64,000 nucleotides of DNA from CAVTWD01 sp963738325 (GCA_963738325.1 CAVTWD010000012.1:24786-88785), one strand, 5' to 3'; counted from the stretch's first letter, positions 16,225 through 24,292 are shown. Numbers and translations are program-made. The notes: generated from the sequence alone by a model not told the origin.

Positions 16225-16931
16225 CGCCGGCGGTCGAGCAGGATCCGCCGCGCCTGTCCCAGCTCGTTGATCTGCTTGCTGGCCGCCGTCTCGTCGCCGC
16301 CGAGATCGGGATGGACCTCGCGCAGGCGGCCCCGAAAGCGCGCCATGACCTCCTTCTTGGCGGGGTGCCGGCTCCCCGGCTCGAAGCCGAGCACTTCGAG
16401 CGCCCACGCCACGGGGTTGGCGAAGGCGGCGTACGAGGAGGCCCGGGCTCCGTCGACGCCGGTGAGATAGGTGACGAGCGAGGGGCCGACGGGCCCGCTC
16501 CAGCGCATGGCCCGGTGAAGGATCCTGGTGACGGAATGGCGGATGGCGGGGGCGAGCCGCTCAGCGGCGTAGACGGCCCCGAGCACTTGCTGGACGGCGG
16601 TGCCGTGGTTCTCGAACTGGAAGCGGATCGTCTCGCCGTCGCCGAGCAGGCGGTGGGTGCTGCGGGCCAGGCCGTGACGGTCGACCTGGTAGCGATGACG
16701 AACCCGTGGTTGCACCACTCGCTCGCCCCGGTCGATCTCGTTCACGAGACGATGGAGGTCAGGCACGAGGTCGGGGTCGACCTCGCCGAGATGGGCGGCC
16801 ACCACCGCGCCGAGCAACAGGCCGCCGAAGCCGGGAGCGGGATCGGCGGGGAGCACGAGGTGACCAAGCGCGACGCGCCGCGTGGGCGTGATCGGTCGGC
16901 TGTGCCAGACCTCGAGCTCGGCCAGCAGCAT
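16221..16931 (-). CDS. Protein with a C-terminal J domain
   Basis: The 236-aa product has an N-terminal part of about 165 residues that I do not recognise (LLAELEVWHSRPITPTRRV opens it). It ends with a J domain (from about residue 180) containing the invariant HPD in LREVHPDLGG and the final helix INELGQARRILL. J domains stimulate the ATPase of DnaK-type Hsp70s. Here the domain is C-terminal and there is no Gly/Phe or zinc region, so it is a specialised J-protein, not DnaJ. The ATG at 16931 follows a TACCTT box at 7 bases. It is coupled to the hydrolase downstream. The IS element inserted 50 bases upstream leaves the -10 box intact. Confidence 0.75.
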   Translation of the reverse strand: MLLAELEVWHSRPITPTRRVALGHLVLPADPAPGFGGLLLGAVVAAHLGEVDPDLVPDLHRLVNEIDRGERVVQPRVRHRYQVDRHGLARSTHRLLGDGETIRFQFENHGTAVQQVLGAVYAAERLAPAIRHSVTRILHRAMRWSGPVGPSLVTYLTGVDGARASSYAAFANPVAWALEVLGFEPGSRHPAKKEVMARFRGRLREVHPDLGGDETAASKQINELGQARRILLDRRR

Positions 16932-16938
16932 CACTCCG

Positions 16939-16944
16939 AAGGTA
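16939..16944 (-). promoter_or_regulatory. -10 box of leaderless J-domain gene
   Basis: TACCTT on the minus strand ends 7 bases before the ATG at 16931. The IS5-type element begins only 37 bases further upstream, so any -35 contribution lies close to the element's end. Confidence 0.5.
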
Positions 16945-16980
16945 CCGGGCCGCCAGCCGAACCGGCGAAGCCGACGCTTA

Positions 16981-17953
16981 GGACTCGCGTGGATAGGGGG
17001 TGACCATCCGCCGGTCGGAGGGTTGGCTCGGTTGTGATGCCGAGTGCGACCCAAGCCATCCGACCGGGGAGGTCACTGGACATCATGCGCGCACTCGATG
17101 TGGACGTGGTGGACGCGGTGTGGGCGGCGATCGAGCCGTTGCTGCCCGAGACCGTCGATGAGCACCCGTTGGGCTGTCACCGGGCCCGGGTGCCGGACCG
17201 GCTGTGCTTCTGGGGGATCCTGATCCGGCTCACCACCGGCGCGTCATGGGTCGATGTCGAGGCGATCTTGGAGCATCGGGTGTCGGACACGACGTTGCGG
17301 GCCCGGCGCGACGAGTGGATCGGGGCGGGGGTGTTCGACGCGTTGAAGTCCGAGGCGCTGGCCGCGTTCGACCGGATCATCGGGCTGGACCTGTCCGAGG
17401 TCAGTCTCGACGGGTCGCTGCACAAGGCTCCCTACGGTGGTGAGGGGACCGGCCCGAACCCCACCGATCGTGGGAAGTTGGGCTGGAAGTGGTCCGTGGC
17501 CTCCGAACGGCACGGGGTGCCCATCGGCTGGACGATCGACGGTGCCAACCGCAACGACGTCCGCATGCTCGTCCCGACGGTCGAGGCCATCGCCGCCAAC
17601 GGGCTCCTGGCCGATGTCGACACCGTGCACCTCGACCGGGGCTACGACTACCCGGTCGTGCGGGAGTGGCTCGCCGAACACGGACTCGACGATCTCTGCA
17701 TTCAACGGCGAGGCACCAAACAACCGGGTGTCAAGCAGCCCGTTCGGCTGGGGCTGCGCTGGATCGTCGAGGCGACCAACTCGTGGTGGTCGAACTACGG
17801 CCAGCTCCGCCGCAACACCGACCGCAAGCCACGCCACCGCCACGCCGCGCTCTGCCTCGCCACCGTCGTGCTCATCGTCGGCAAACTCCTCACCTACCGC
17901 GACCGCTGGAGCCCGAAATGACCCCCGCCGCCCTCGCCTATCCGCGCAACCCC
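16981..17953 (+). mobile_element. Complete IS5-family insertion sequence with target duplication
   Basis: The 973-bp element has imperfect terminal inverted repeats of about 20 bp: left GGACTCGCGTGGATAGG, right (reverse complement) GGGGTTGCGCGGATAGG. It is flanked by a direct repeat TTA at 16978-16980 and 17954-17956, the short target duplication known for IS5 relatives. It contains one intact transposase gene. The right-hand TTA forms the stop codon of the minus-strand zinc-ribbon gene, so the insertion hit precisely that codon and the duplication restored it. Confidence 0.88.
17085..17921 (+). CDS. IS5-family DDE transposase
   Basis: The protein is 278 aa from the ATG at 17085, with a longer GTG/ATG start at 17034-17037 possible. 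It begins with a helix-turn-helix-like region (AIEPLLPETVDEHPLGCHRARVPDR split over residues 12-36). The catalytic triad follows: Asp in VSLDGSLHK, Asp in VHLDRGYDY, and Glu in RWIVEATNSWW. A purine-rich GGGGAGG lies 12 bases before the ATG. The frame is intact, unlike those of the other IS elements in the window, so this copy is probably recent and perhaps active. Confidence 0.9.
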   Translation: MRALDVDVVDAVWAAIEPLLPETVDEHPLGCHRARVPDRLCFWGILIRLTTGASWVDVEAILEHRVSDTTLRARRDEWIGAGVFDALKSEALAAFDRIIGLDLSEVSLDGSLHKAPYGGEGTGPNPTDRGKLGWKWSVASERHGVPIGWTIDGANRNDVRMLVPTVEAIAANGLLADVDTVHLDRGYDYPVVREWLAEHGLDDLCIQRRGTKQPGVKQPVRLGLRWIVEATNSWWSNYGQLRRNTDRKPRHRHAALCLATVVLIVGKLLTYRDRWSPK

Positions 17954-18979
17954 TTACACGTAAGGCCGAAGGAGGTCTCTCAGCGACGTGGCGAGAGCGA
18001 CCACGGCGGAGCGCGAGGGAGGGCGGTCGAGGGCATCGTCGTCCTCGATCTCCTCGTCGTCGTCCGCGCTGTCTCGGAGGAGGGCGAGGCGCAAGCCCTC
18101 GGCCCCCCCGGTGTCCTCGCCGTCAGTCGTCTCGTCGTCACCACCGCCGTTGACGCCGACCCCGGCGATCCTGTCGGCGAGCTCGTTGGCCTCCTCGACG
18201 GCGCGCTCCCACAGCGCCGGGTCCACGCCGTACGGAGGCCGATCGGCATCAGCCGCCGAGACGACCATGGCCAGCCCCTCGAGGCCGTCGGGGTCGCGCG
18301 GGTTGCTCTTCAGGCGATCGGCCGCCAGGAACAGCTCCGACATCAGCTGGTAGACGCCGTCGTCGTCCTCGTCCGTCTCCGGCTCGAGGGCCTCCGGGTA
18401 CTCGACCTCGTCGAGCATGGCCTCGACCAGCTCCTCGTCGCGGGTGGCGATCACGAGCACGTCGTCCTGCTCCCAGCGATGGGGGACGCCCCCGGCGACC
18501 AGCCGGCGCTCGAGCTCGTGGCGATCCTCAGCCGACCATTCGTCGACCTCGTACTCGAGCTCGTCACCGGGCTCTCCCGCCTCGAGCTCGATCGGCGCGC
18601 GATCCCTGGCCTCGTCGAGGCTGAAGCCGTTGACCGCCGACCCGGGGGTCCACCCCCGGTCCGAAGGTGCGAGCGGTGACTCCTCTCCTTGTTCGAGCGC
18701 GTCGAGGAGGGCATCGACGGTCGGCTCGTGGTCGACGTGCACGACGAGGTCGGTGCCGTCCCAACCGTGGGGGATCCCGGACTCGGCCATCGCCTGCGCC
18801 GCTCCGGCTTGCAGGCTGAGCGGCCACACGCCGAGCTCGTACACGACGGTCTGGTCTTCGGGCAGCCGGAGCGGATCGGGCGCCTGCGCCGGCGCCACCA
18901 GCGCCACGCCGCAGGCGGTGCACTTCTCCACCCAGTCGAGGTAGTCAGACCCACATACCGGGCAGATGCGGGTGGTCAC
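17954..18979 (-). CDS. Acidic protein with N-terminal zinc ribbon, unknown function
   Basis: The 341-aa product begins with a CPVCGSDYLDWVEKCTAC zinc-ribbon. Two related stretches of about 70 residues follow, each with a pattern of short strands and helices (SGIPHGWDGTDLVVHV and GGVPHRWEQDDVLVIA). This looks like an internal duplication. A strongly acidic middle and end follow. I do not recognise a family with a known role. The GTG at 18979 overlaps the TGA of the S9 peptidase gene by 4 bases, so the two are translationally coupled; a TACGGT box 7 bases upstream may add an internal promoter. Its stop codon coincides with the IS5 target duplication. Confidence 0.7.
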   Translation of the reverse strand: MTTRICPVCGSDYLDWVEKCTACGVALVAPAQAPDPLRLPEDQTVVYELGVWPLSLQAGAAQAMAESGIPHGWDGTDLVVHVDHEPTVDALLDALEQGEESPLAPSDRGWTPGSAVNGFSLDEARDRAPIELEAGEPGDELEYEVDEWSAEDRHELERRLVAGGVPHRWEQDDVLVIATRDEELVEAMLDEVEYPEALEPETDEDDDGVYQLMSELFLAADRLKSNPRDPDGLEGLAMVVSAADADRPPYGVDPALWERAVEEANELADRIAGVGVNGGGDDETTDGEDTGGAEGLRLALLRDSADDDEEIEDDDALDRPPSRSAVVALATSLRDLLRPYV

Positions 18980-20794
18980 CTGCGCCACCGTAGGACATGG
19001 CGGCGGAGGAAGTCACCCGTTCGCTCCAGCTCGTCGACGACGGTCTCTGGCCGCGACCAGCCGTGCCCCTCGCCCTCGTAGACGTGGTATTCGACCGACC
19101 GCCCGAGACTGCGCAGCCGGCCGACGATCGCCTCGGCCTGGGCGATGGGCACCACCTCGTCGTCGCTGCCATGCAAGACGAGCAGCGGCGCCTCGATGCG
19201 CTCGGCGACGTTGACGGGGCTGCGGCTGCGGTAGGCCTCGATCGCACCCGGCAACGGGCCCACGAGCGTGTGGTTGTAGTGCCGCTCGAACCGATGCGAC
19301 GCCTCGTCGAGGTGCAAGAGGTCCGCCACGCCGTACAACGACACCCCTGCGGCGAAGAGGTCCGGGTAGCGGGCGAGCAACAGCAACGTGGTGAAGCCGC
19401 CGGCGGAGGCCCCCATGGCCACGAGCCGGCGGGCGTCGGCCCAGCCGCGTTCGACGGCCGCGCGCGCCCCGGCCGCGGTGTCCTCGACGTCGACCTCGCC
19501 CCAGCCGCCCCGCAGCCCGAGCATGAAGGCGCGGCCGTGACCGGTCGAGCCGCGGTGGTCGGCCAGCAAGACCGCCCAGCCGTGCGCCACCCAGTACGCG
19601 ATGCGGGCCTGGAAGCTGACCGGCCACTGCGACGTGGGACCGCCGTGGGTCCACACCAGCAGCGGGGGTGGCCCGTCTGCCCCCGTCACCGAATGGCGGG
19701 GTCGGTAGAGGCGACCGGGGATGGCGCTGCCGTCCGGCGCGCTCCAGCCGACCACCTCGGGCTCGTCGAGCAAGTCGGCCCAACCGGCCGCGGGACCGCG
19801 CGAGCGTGGCCCGCGTCCAGTCGGCGGTGTCGTAGACGATCAGTTCTGTCGGTGTGCGGGCGCCGGAGCGCACCGCAGCCAACCGGCGGCCCCGCCAGGA
19901 CAGGTCGTCGTGCCAGCCCTTGGCGACCTCCCGCGGGGTGCCGCCGGCGACGTCGGCCACGACCAGCCGGCCGAACCCATCCTCGTTGCGACGGTAAGCA
20001 ATGCGATCGCCCGCCGGCGACCAGCAGAAGCTGCGCTGGCCCTGCCCCCAGGTCGGCGCCCCGTGCTCGAAGGGCTCGGCCACGAGGGGGCGAAGCGTGC
20101 TGCCGGGCCCGAGGAGGGTCACGTTCAGCCAGCCGGTCGTGTCCGTGAGGAAGGCCAGGGCACCGGCGCCCACCGAGGCTTGGGGCTGGGAGGACTGGCT
20201 GTCGGGTGGCCCGTGCAGCAGGCGGATCTCGCCGTCACCGTCACGAGCGCGCCCGACGAGCCGGCTCTCGTCCCAAGGCATCCACGGCTCGTCCCATTCC
20301 TGCCAGACGACCTGCGAGCCGTCCGGCGCCCACGTCGGATCGGCGCAGAAGTCCGCTCCTCCCGAGAGGCGCACGGCCCAGCCGCCCTCGAGGTCGACAC
20401 GAGCCACGTCGGCCAGGTCGAGGGTGTACGCCACGGCCAGACCGTCAGGTGACACCGCCGGCGCACCCGCGCCCCCTCGATGGTGGGTGAGTCGCCGCAC
20501 CTCGGCCCCGGTGACGGTGACCAGCCAGAGATCGCCGTCGCTCACCACGACGACCGCCGAGCCGTCTGGCAGCCAGTCGAAGGCGCCTCCCCCGTAGCCG
20601 CCCGCGCCGCGAGGCACGAGCTCGGGTGCGAGGACGGTCTCGGGTCCACCGCCGATCGGGACCAACGCGAGCGTCGCCCGGCGCAGCCAGGTGGCGACGT
20701 AGGCGAGCGTCGAGCCGTCCGGTGAGAGGCGAGGCTCGGTGATGCCGTGCGCGTACGCGACCAGGGCGGGGGATGGCCGCGCCAGCGGTTCCAC
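18976..20794 (-). CDS. S9 family prolyl oligopeptidase-like peptidase, with frameshift
   Basis: The N-terminal two thirds form a WD40/beta-propeller-like domain with repeated blades (EPRLSPDGSTLAYV, PTWAPDGSQVVW, FCWSPAGDRIAYRR). The C-terminal alpha/beta hydrolase domain has HGGPTSQW, the nucleophile in GASAGGFTT, the Asp in HGSDDEVVP and the His in EGHGWSRP. This is the S9C acylaminoacyl-peptidase layout. The frame breaks near 19790-19805, between ATLARSRG and AAGWADLLDEPEVV, which belong together with one base changed. Corrected length is about 605 aa. The GTG at 20794 follows a TATCGT box at 7 bases. No signal peptide is seen, so it should be cytosolic. Confidence 0.88.
18987..18992 (-). 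promoter_or_regulatory. Possible internal -10 box before zinc-ribbon gene
   Basis: TACGGT on the minus strand ends 7 bases before the GTG at 18979, but it lies inside the end of the S9 peptidase coding region. It could be chance. Confidence 0.25.
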
Positions 20795-20801
20795 GGCGAC
20801 G

Positions 20802-20807
20802 ACGATA
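20802..20807 (-). promoter_or_regulatory. -10 box of leaderless S9 peptidase gene
   Basis: TATCGT on the minus strand ends 7 bases before the GTG at 20794. Confidence 0.5.
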
Positions 20808-20876
20808 AATCGCTCGACGGGCCCGGCCGGCTTGGGGTACAAACGTCACGACCACGAAGAAGAAAGGAGGGTCGCG

Positions 20877-20945
20877 ATGGTGGAGCGTTGGAACGCCATG
20901 CTCGTCCGCTGCACCGCGACCCCATCCTTCGTGGGTCGTGGGTAA
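20877..20945 (+). CDS. 22-codon small ORF with very strong ribosome binding site
   Basis: The sequence AAAGGAGG (20863-20870) sits 6 bases before an ATG that opens a 22-codon frame (start MVERWNAMLVRC, end FVGRG, then TAA). Such a strong Shine-Dalgarno is rare in this window, where most genes look leaderless. It may be a leader peptide for the next small gene or a functional micro-protein. It contains one Trp and one Cys, which is not enough to name an attenuator. Confidence 0.4.
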   Translation: MVERWNAMLVRCTATPSFVGRG

Positions 20946-21025
20946 CGGCCAGCACCGACCCTCTCCTCCCTTCCCATCCTGCGAGTCGGCACTGCCGCGC
21001 CCGCGCCTCTCCAAGGAGCACTGTC

Positions 21026-21151
21026 ATGATCCTCCAGAACGCCAACATCGCTCGCGACCTGATCCGCGACCGCCATCGCGAGCTCGAGCGCCTGGCCGGT
21101 GAGAGCCGACTGCGGCGTGAAGCGCACAAGCATCGACGGCGCGCCCGCTGA
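21026..21151 (+). CDS. 41-aa basic small protein
   Basis: AAGGAG (21013-21018) lies 7 bases before the ATG. The product is 41 residues, helical in pattern and very basic toward the end (RLRREAHKHRRRAR), starting MILQNANIARDLIRDRH. The charged amphipathic character would suit binding to nucleic acid or membrane, but no family is recognised. It follows the 22-codon ORF by 80 bases and is followed by a GC-rich hairpin, then glpX. Confidence 0.5.
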   Translation: MILQNANIARDLIRDRHRELERLAGESRLRREAHKHRRRAR

Positions 21152-21167
21152 GGTTCGCCCTGCCGAC

Positions 21168-21195
21168 GCCCCCTGCCCCTCCGGGACAGGGGGGC
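21168..21195 (+). terminator. GC-rich hairpin after the small ORFs
   Basis: GCCCCCTG (21168-21175) can pair with CAGGGGGGC (21187-21195) around an 11-base loop. It follows the 41-aa gene and directly precedes the glpX -10 box. There is no T-run, which is common for actinobacterial terminators. Confidence 0.45.
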
Positions 21196-21197
21196 GT

Positions 21198-21203
21198 TAC
21201 TGT
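21198..21203 (+). promoter_or_regulatory. -10 box of leaderless glpX
   Basis: TACTGT ends 8 bases before the ATG at 21212, just after the hairpin that closes the small-ORF unit. Confidence 0.55.
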
Positions 21204-21211
21204 TTGCGCTG

Positions 21212-22204
21212 ATGACAGATGCGCAACGACCGGAACGCAATTTGGCCCTCGACCTCGTCCGGGTCACCGAATCGGCGGCTCTGGCCGCGGCCCGGTGGAT
21301 GGGCCGTGGTGACAAGAACGGGGCCGACGGCGCGGCCGTCCGTGCCATGCGGGAGATCCTGCGCACCGTTCCGATGGACGGGATCGTCGTCATCGGAGAA
21401 GGCGAGAAGGATCACGCCCCCATGCTGTTCAACGGCGAGCGCATCGGAGACAGGGCCGGGCCCGAGTGCGACATCGCCGTCGACCCGATCGACGGCACCA
21501 GCCTCACCGCCCTCGGCCGCGGCAACGCGCTGTCAGTCATCGCCGTCGCCGAGCGAGGGGCGATGTTCGATCCCGGGCCGTGCGTCTACATGGAGAAGAT
21601 GGCCGTCGGCCCCGCTGCGCGCGGCGTCATCGACATCTCGAGCTCGCCCACCGAGAACCTCGCCGCCATCGCCAAGGCCAAGGGCGAGAGCGTCCGCGAC
21701 CTCACCGTCGTGATCCTCGACCGCGATCGTCACCGCGACCTCATCGCGGAAGTGCGCGAAGCGGGTGCCCGCGTCCGGCTCATCTCGGATGGCGACGTCT
21801 ACGGCGCGATCGCCACGTCGTGGGTCGACGCCGGTGTCGACGTCCTGTTCGGCATCGGCGGCACGCCTGAAGGGGTGATCGCCGCGGCCGCGCTCAAGTG
21901 CATGGGCGGCGAGCTGCAGGGGCGCCTCTGGCCTCGCGACGACGGCGAACGAGCCGCGGCCGAAGGCGCCGGCTACGACATCGCCCGCGTCCTCACCACC
22001 GACGATCTCGTCCGCAGCAACGACTGCTTCTTCGCCGCCACGGGCATCACCGACGGCGAGCTGCTGCGGGGCGTGCGGTTCGTGGCGCAGGGAGCCACGA
22101 CGCAGTCCCTGGTGATGCGCTCCCGTTCGGGCACCGTGCGCCTGGTCACCGCGCATCACCGGCTCGACAAGCTGCAGCAGTACGCGTCGGTCGACTACGC
22201 GTGA
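21212..22204 (+). CDS. glpX: Class II fructose-1,6-bisphosphatase GlpX
   Basis: GlpX hydrolyses fructose 1,6-bisphosphate in gluconeogenesis. The 330-aa protein has the metal-binding IVVIGEGEKDHAPML near residue 55, the phosphatase motif VDPIDGTSLTALGRGNA near 93, LISDGDVYGAI, and GIGGTPEGVIAAAALKCMGG near 215, in the usual order and length. Actinobacteria generally rely on this class instead of class I FBP. It suits the nearby glycogen genes as a gluconeogenic step. It is transcribed toward atpC; a two-hairpin repeat follows its stop at once. Confidence 0.96.
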   Translation: MTDAQRPERNLALDLVRVTESAALAAARWMGRGDKNGADGAAVRAMREILRTVPMDGIVVIGEGEKDHAPMLFNGERIGDRAGPECDIAVDPIDGTSLTALGRGNALSVIAVAERGAMFDPGPCVYMEKMAVGPAARGVIDISSSPTENLAAIAKAKGESVRDLTVVILDRDRHRDLIAEVREAGARVRLISDGDVYGAIATSWVDAGVDVLFGIGGTPEGVIAAAALKCMGGELQGRLWPRDDGERAAAEGAGYDIARVLTTDDLVRSNDCFFAATGITDGELLRGVRFVAQGATTQSLVMRSRSGTVRLVTAHHRLDKLQQYASVDYA

Positions 22205-22206
22205 AA

Positions 22207-22287
22207 CGCAAGGGGGGAAGGCAACCTTCCCCCCTTGCGAACTCCCCATCCAAGACACTCCGGTCGACCGGCAGAGCCGGATCGACC
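22207..22287. repeat. Two-hairpin intergenic repeat, copy 2 (probable bidirectional terminator)
   Basis: Hairpin 1 is a perfect 15-bp stem, CGCAAGGGGGGAAGG (22207-22221) with CCTTCCCCCCTTGCG (22225-22239). A linker containing CTCCCCATCCAAG leads to hairpin 2 at 22262-22287, with CCGGC AGA GCCGG inside GGTCGA/TCGACC and a bulged A. It begins 3 bases after the glpX stop and faces the end of atpC. The architecture and much of the sequence match copy 1 at 12661. Confidence 0.75.
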
Positions 22288-22311
22288 TCCGTACGAAGAA
22301 CCTCACACCGC

Positions 22312-22363
22312 CGTTCAGGCGTGTCACTTCGCGCGCATTTGTCCGGATCGACCCGCATGAACG
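22312..22363. repeat. Dispersed palindromic repeat, copy C
   Basis: The ends CGTTCAGGCG and CGCATGAACG form a 9-of-10 inverted repeat. Relative to copies A and B the arms are in the opposite orientation (GTGTCAC arm first, GGATCGACCCG arm last). The core GCGCGCATTTGTCCG nevertheless keeps the same orientation on the plus strand as in copy A. It lies between the convergent genes glpX and atpC. Confidence 0.65.
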
Positions 22364-22411
22364 AAGAAGCGAGGCGGGCGCGGGTCCCGGGGGTGGGCTT
22401 CCGGCGACGAG

Positions 22412-22828
22412 TCAGTGGCGGCTGGGCACGGCGCCGACGCCGCCCACGGCCAGGATGCGGGCGTGGGCGCGGCGCAACTCGGCCTCGGCCGCGGCGTCGT
22501 CGGTGCGGGCCAGGTGGTCCTGCAGCCGGCGCACGTCGGCCTCGGCTTGGGCGACGTCGATGTCCTCGGCCATCTCCGCTGTGTCGGCGAGAATCGACAC
22601 CGTGTTGTGGCTCACCTCGACGAACCCGGCGTGGATGGCGGCGTGTTTGATGGTGCCGTCGGGAAGATGAATTGACCCGGTCCACTCGGTGAGGGCGCCC
22701 AGGAACGGAGCATGGCCGGGGAGGAACGCGATGTCGCCTCCCTCGAGCGTCCGCAGGATCACCATGGTCGCCTCGCCCGAGAAAAGGACGCGTTCGGGCG
22801 AGACCAGCTCGACATCCATCGTGGCCAT
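22412..22828 (-). CDS. atpC: F1 ATP synthase epsilon subunit
   Basis: The 138-aa protein has the beta-sandwich N-domain (MDVELVSPERVLFSGEATM, GDIAFLPGHAPFLGAL) and the C-terminal helical hairpin (EADVRRLQDHLARTDD, ELRRAHARILAVGG) of the epsilon subunit, which turns with gamma and can inhibit ATP hydrolysis. It begins 3 bases after the atpD stop and is the last gene of the operon. An internal ATG three codons in is an equally good start. Confidence 0.95.
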   Translation of the reverse strand: MATMDVELVSPERVLFSGEATMVILRTLEGGDIAFLPGHAPFLGALTEWTGSIHLPDGTIKHAAIHAGFVEVSHNTVSILADTAEMAEDIDVAQAEADVRRLQDHLARTDDAAAEAELRRAHARILAVGGVGAVPSRH

Positions 22829-22831
22829 GGC

Positions 22832-24292
22832 TCAGCCCGCCTGCTCCTGGAGCTGCTTGGCCTTGGCCTGCACCTCCTCGATGCCGCCGACGTTCAGGAA
22901 GGCTTGTTCCGGCACCTCGTCGAGCTCGCCGTCGATCAGGGCCTCGAAGCTCGCAACGGTCTCGTCGGTGGGGACGTACTTGCCCTCCAAGCCGGTGAAC
23001 ACCTGAGCCACGAAGAACGGCTGCGACAGGAACCGCTGCACCTTGCGGGCCCGGTTGACGGTGAGGCGATCCTCCTCGGAGAGCTCGTCGAGGCCGAGGA
23101 TGGCGATGATGTCCTGCAGCTCCTTGAATCGCTGCAGGGTCTCCTGCACCCGCCGCGCCACGTCGTAGTGGCGCTGGCCCACGATCTCGGGCCGCAGCAA
23201 CGTGGACGTCGAGGCCAGCGGGTCGACCGCCGGGTAGATGCCAAGGGCGGCGATCTGCCGGGAGAGCTCGGTGGTGGCATCGAGGTGGGTGAAGGTGGTG
23301 AAGGGCGCCGGATCGGTGTAGTCGTCGGCGGGCACGTAGACGGCCTGCAACGACGTGATCGAGCGACCCCGGGTGGAGGTGATCCGCTCCTGCAGCTCCC
23401 CCATCTCGTCGGCCAGCGTCGGCTGGTAGCCCACGGCGGAGGGCATGCGACCGAGCAGCGTCGAGACCTCCGAGCCCGCTTGCACGAACCGGAAGATGTT
23501 GTCGACGAACAGCAGCACGTCCTGGTTCTTCACGTCGCGGAAGTACTCGGCCATGGTCAGCGCGGACAGCGCGACCCGCAGGCGCACGCCCGGCGGCTCG
23601 TCCATCTGACCGAAGACCAAGGCCGTCTTCGACAGCACGGGGCTGCCGTCGGGCATCTGGCTCTCCATCATCTCGATGCGCAGATCCGTGCCCTCACGCG
23701 TGCGCTCCCCGACCCCTGCGAACACGGACACGCCGCCGTGGTTGCGGGCGATGCGGGTGATCATCTCGGTGATGAGCACCGTCTTGCCCACACCGGCGCC
23801 ACCGAAGAGGCCGATCTTGCCGCCCTGGACGTACGGGGTCAGCAGGTCGATGACCTTGATGCCCGTCTCGAACATCTGGGCCTTGGGCTCGAGCGAGTCG
23901 AAGCTCGGGGCGGGGCGGTGGATGTTCCACCGCTCGAGCGACGCGAACTCGCTCGCGTCGGCGTCGAGGGGCTCACCCCACACGTTCCAGACATGGCCGA
24001 GCACCTCGTCGCCCACCGGCACCTGGATGCCGTGGCCGGTGTTGCGGACGGCCGCGCCTCGGCTGAGCCCGTCGGTGGGACGCATGCAGATGGCCCGCAC
24101 GCGGCCCTCCCCGAGCTGCTGGGCGACCTCGGCCACGACCGTCTGGGTCGTGCCGGCCACCGTGATATCGAACTCGAGGGCGTGATTGATCTCGGGCAGG
24201 GCGCCTCGCGGGAACTCGATGTCGACCACCGGGCCGGCGATGCCGACGACGCGGCCGTCCTTCAAGTCGGTGGATGGTTCGGTCACGGTCAC
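22832..24292 (-). CDS. atpD: F1 ATP synthase beta subunit
   Basis: The 486-aa catalytic subunit carries the P-loop GGAGVGKTVL near residue 170, the catalytic Glu in GVGERTREG, the Walker B LLFVDNIFRF and the DELSEED-type lever sequence (GLDELSEEDRLTV). The GTG at 24292 is preceded by AGGAG about 10 bases upstream. That ribosome site sits just after a tandem repeat array that separates this gene from atpG, so translation is not directly coupled to atpG as it is elsewhere in the operon. Confidence 0.97.
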   Translation of the reverse strand: MTVTEPSTDLKDGRVVGIAGPVVDIEFPRGALPEINHALEFDITVAGTTQTVVAEVAQQLGEGRVRAICMRPTDGLSRGAAVRNTGHGIQVPVGDEVLGHVWNVWGEPLDADASEFASLERWNIHRPAPSFDSLEPKAQMFETGIKVIDLLTPYVQGGKIGLFGGAGVGKTVLITEMITRIARNHGGVSVFAGVGERTREGTDLRIEMMESQMPDGSPVLSKTALVFGQMDEPPGVRLRVALSALTMAEYFRDVKNQDVLLFVDNIFRFVQAGSEVSTLLGRMPSAVGYQPTLADEMGELQERITSTRGRSITSLQAVYVPADDYTDPAPFTTFTHLDATTELSRQIAALGIYPAVDPLASTSTLLRPEIVGQRHYDVARRVQETLQRFKELQDIIAILGLDELSEEDRLTVNRARKVQRFLSQPFFVAQVFTGLEGKYVPTDETVASFEALIDGELDEVPEQAFLNVGGIEEVQAKAKQLQEQAG

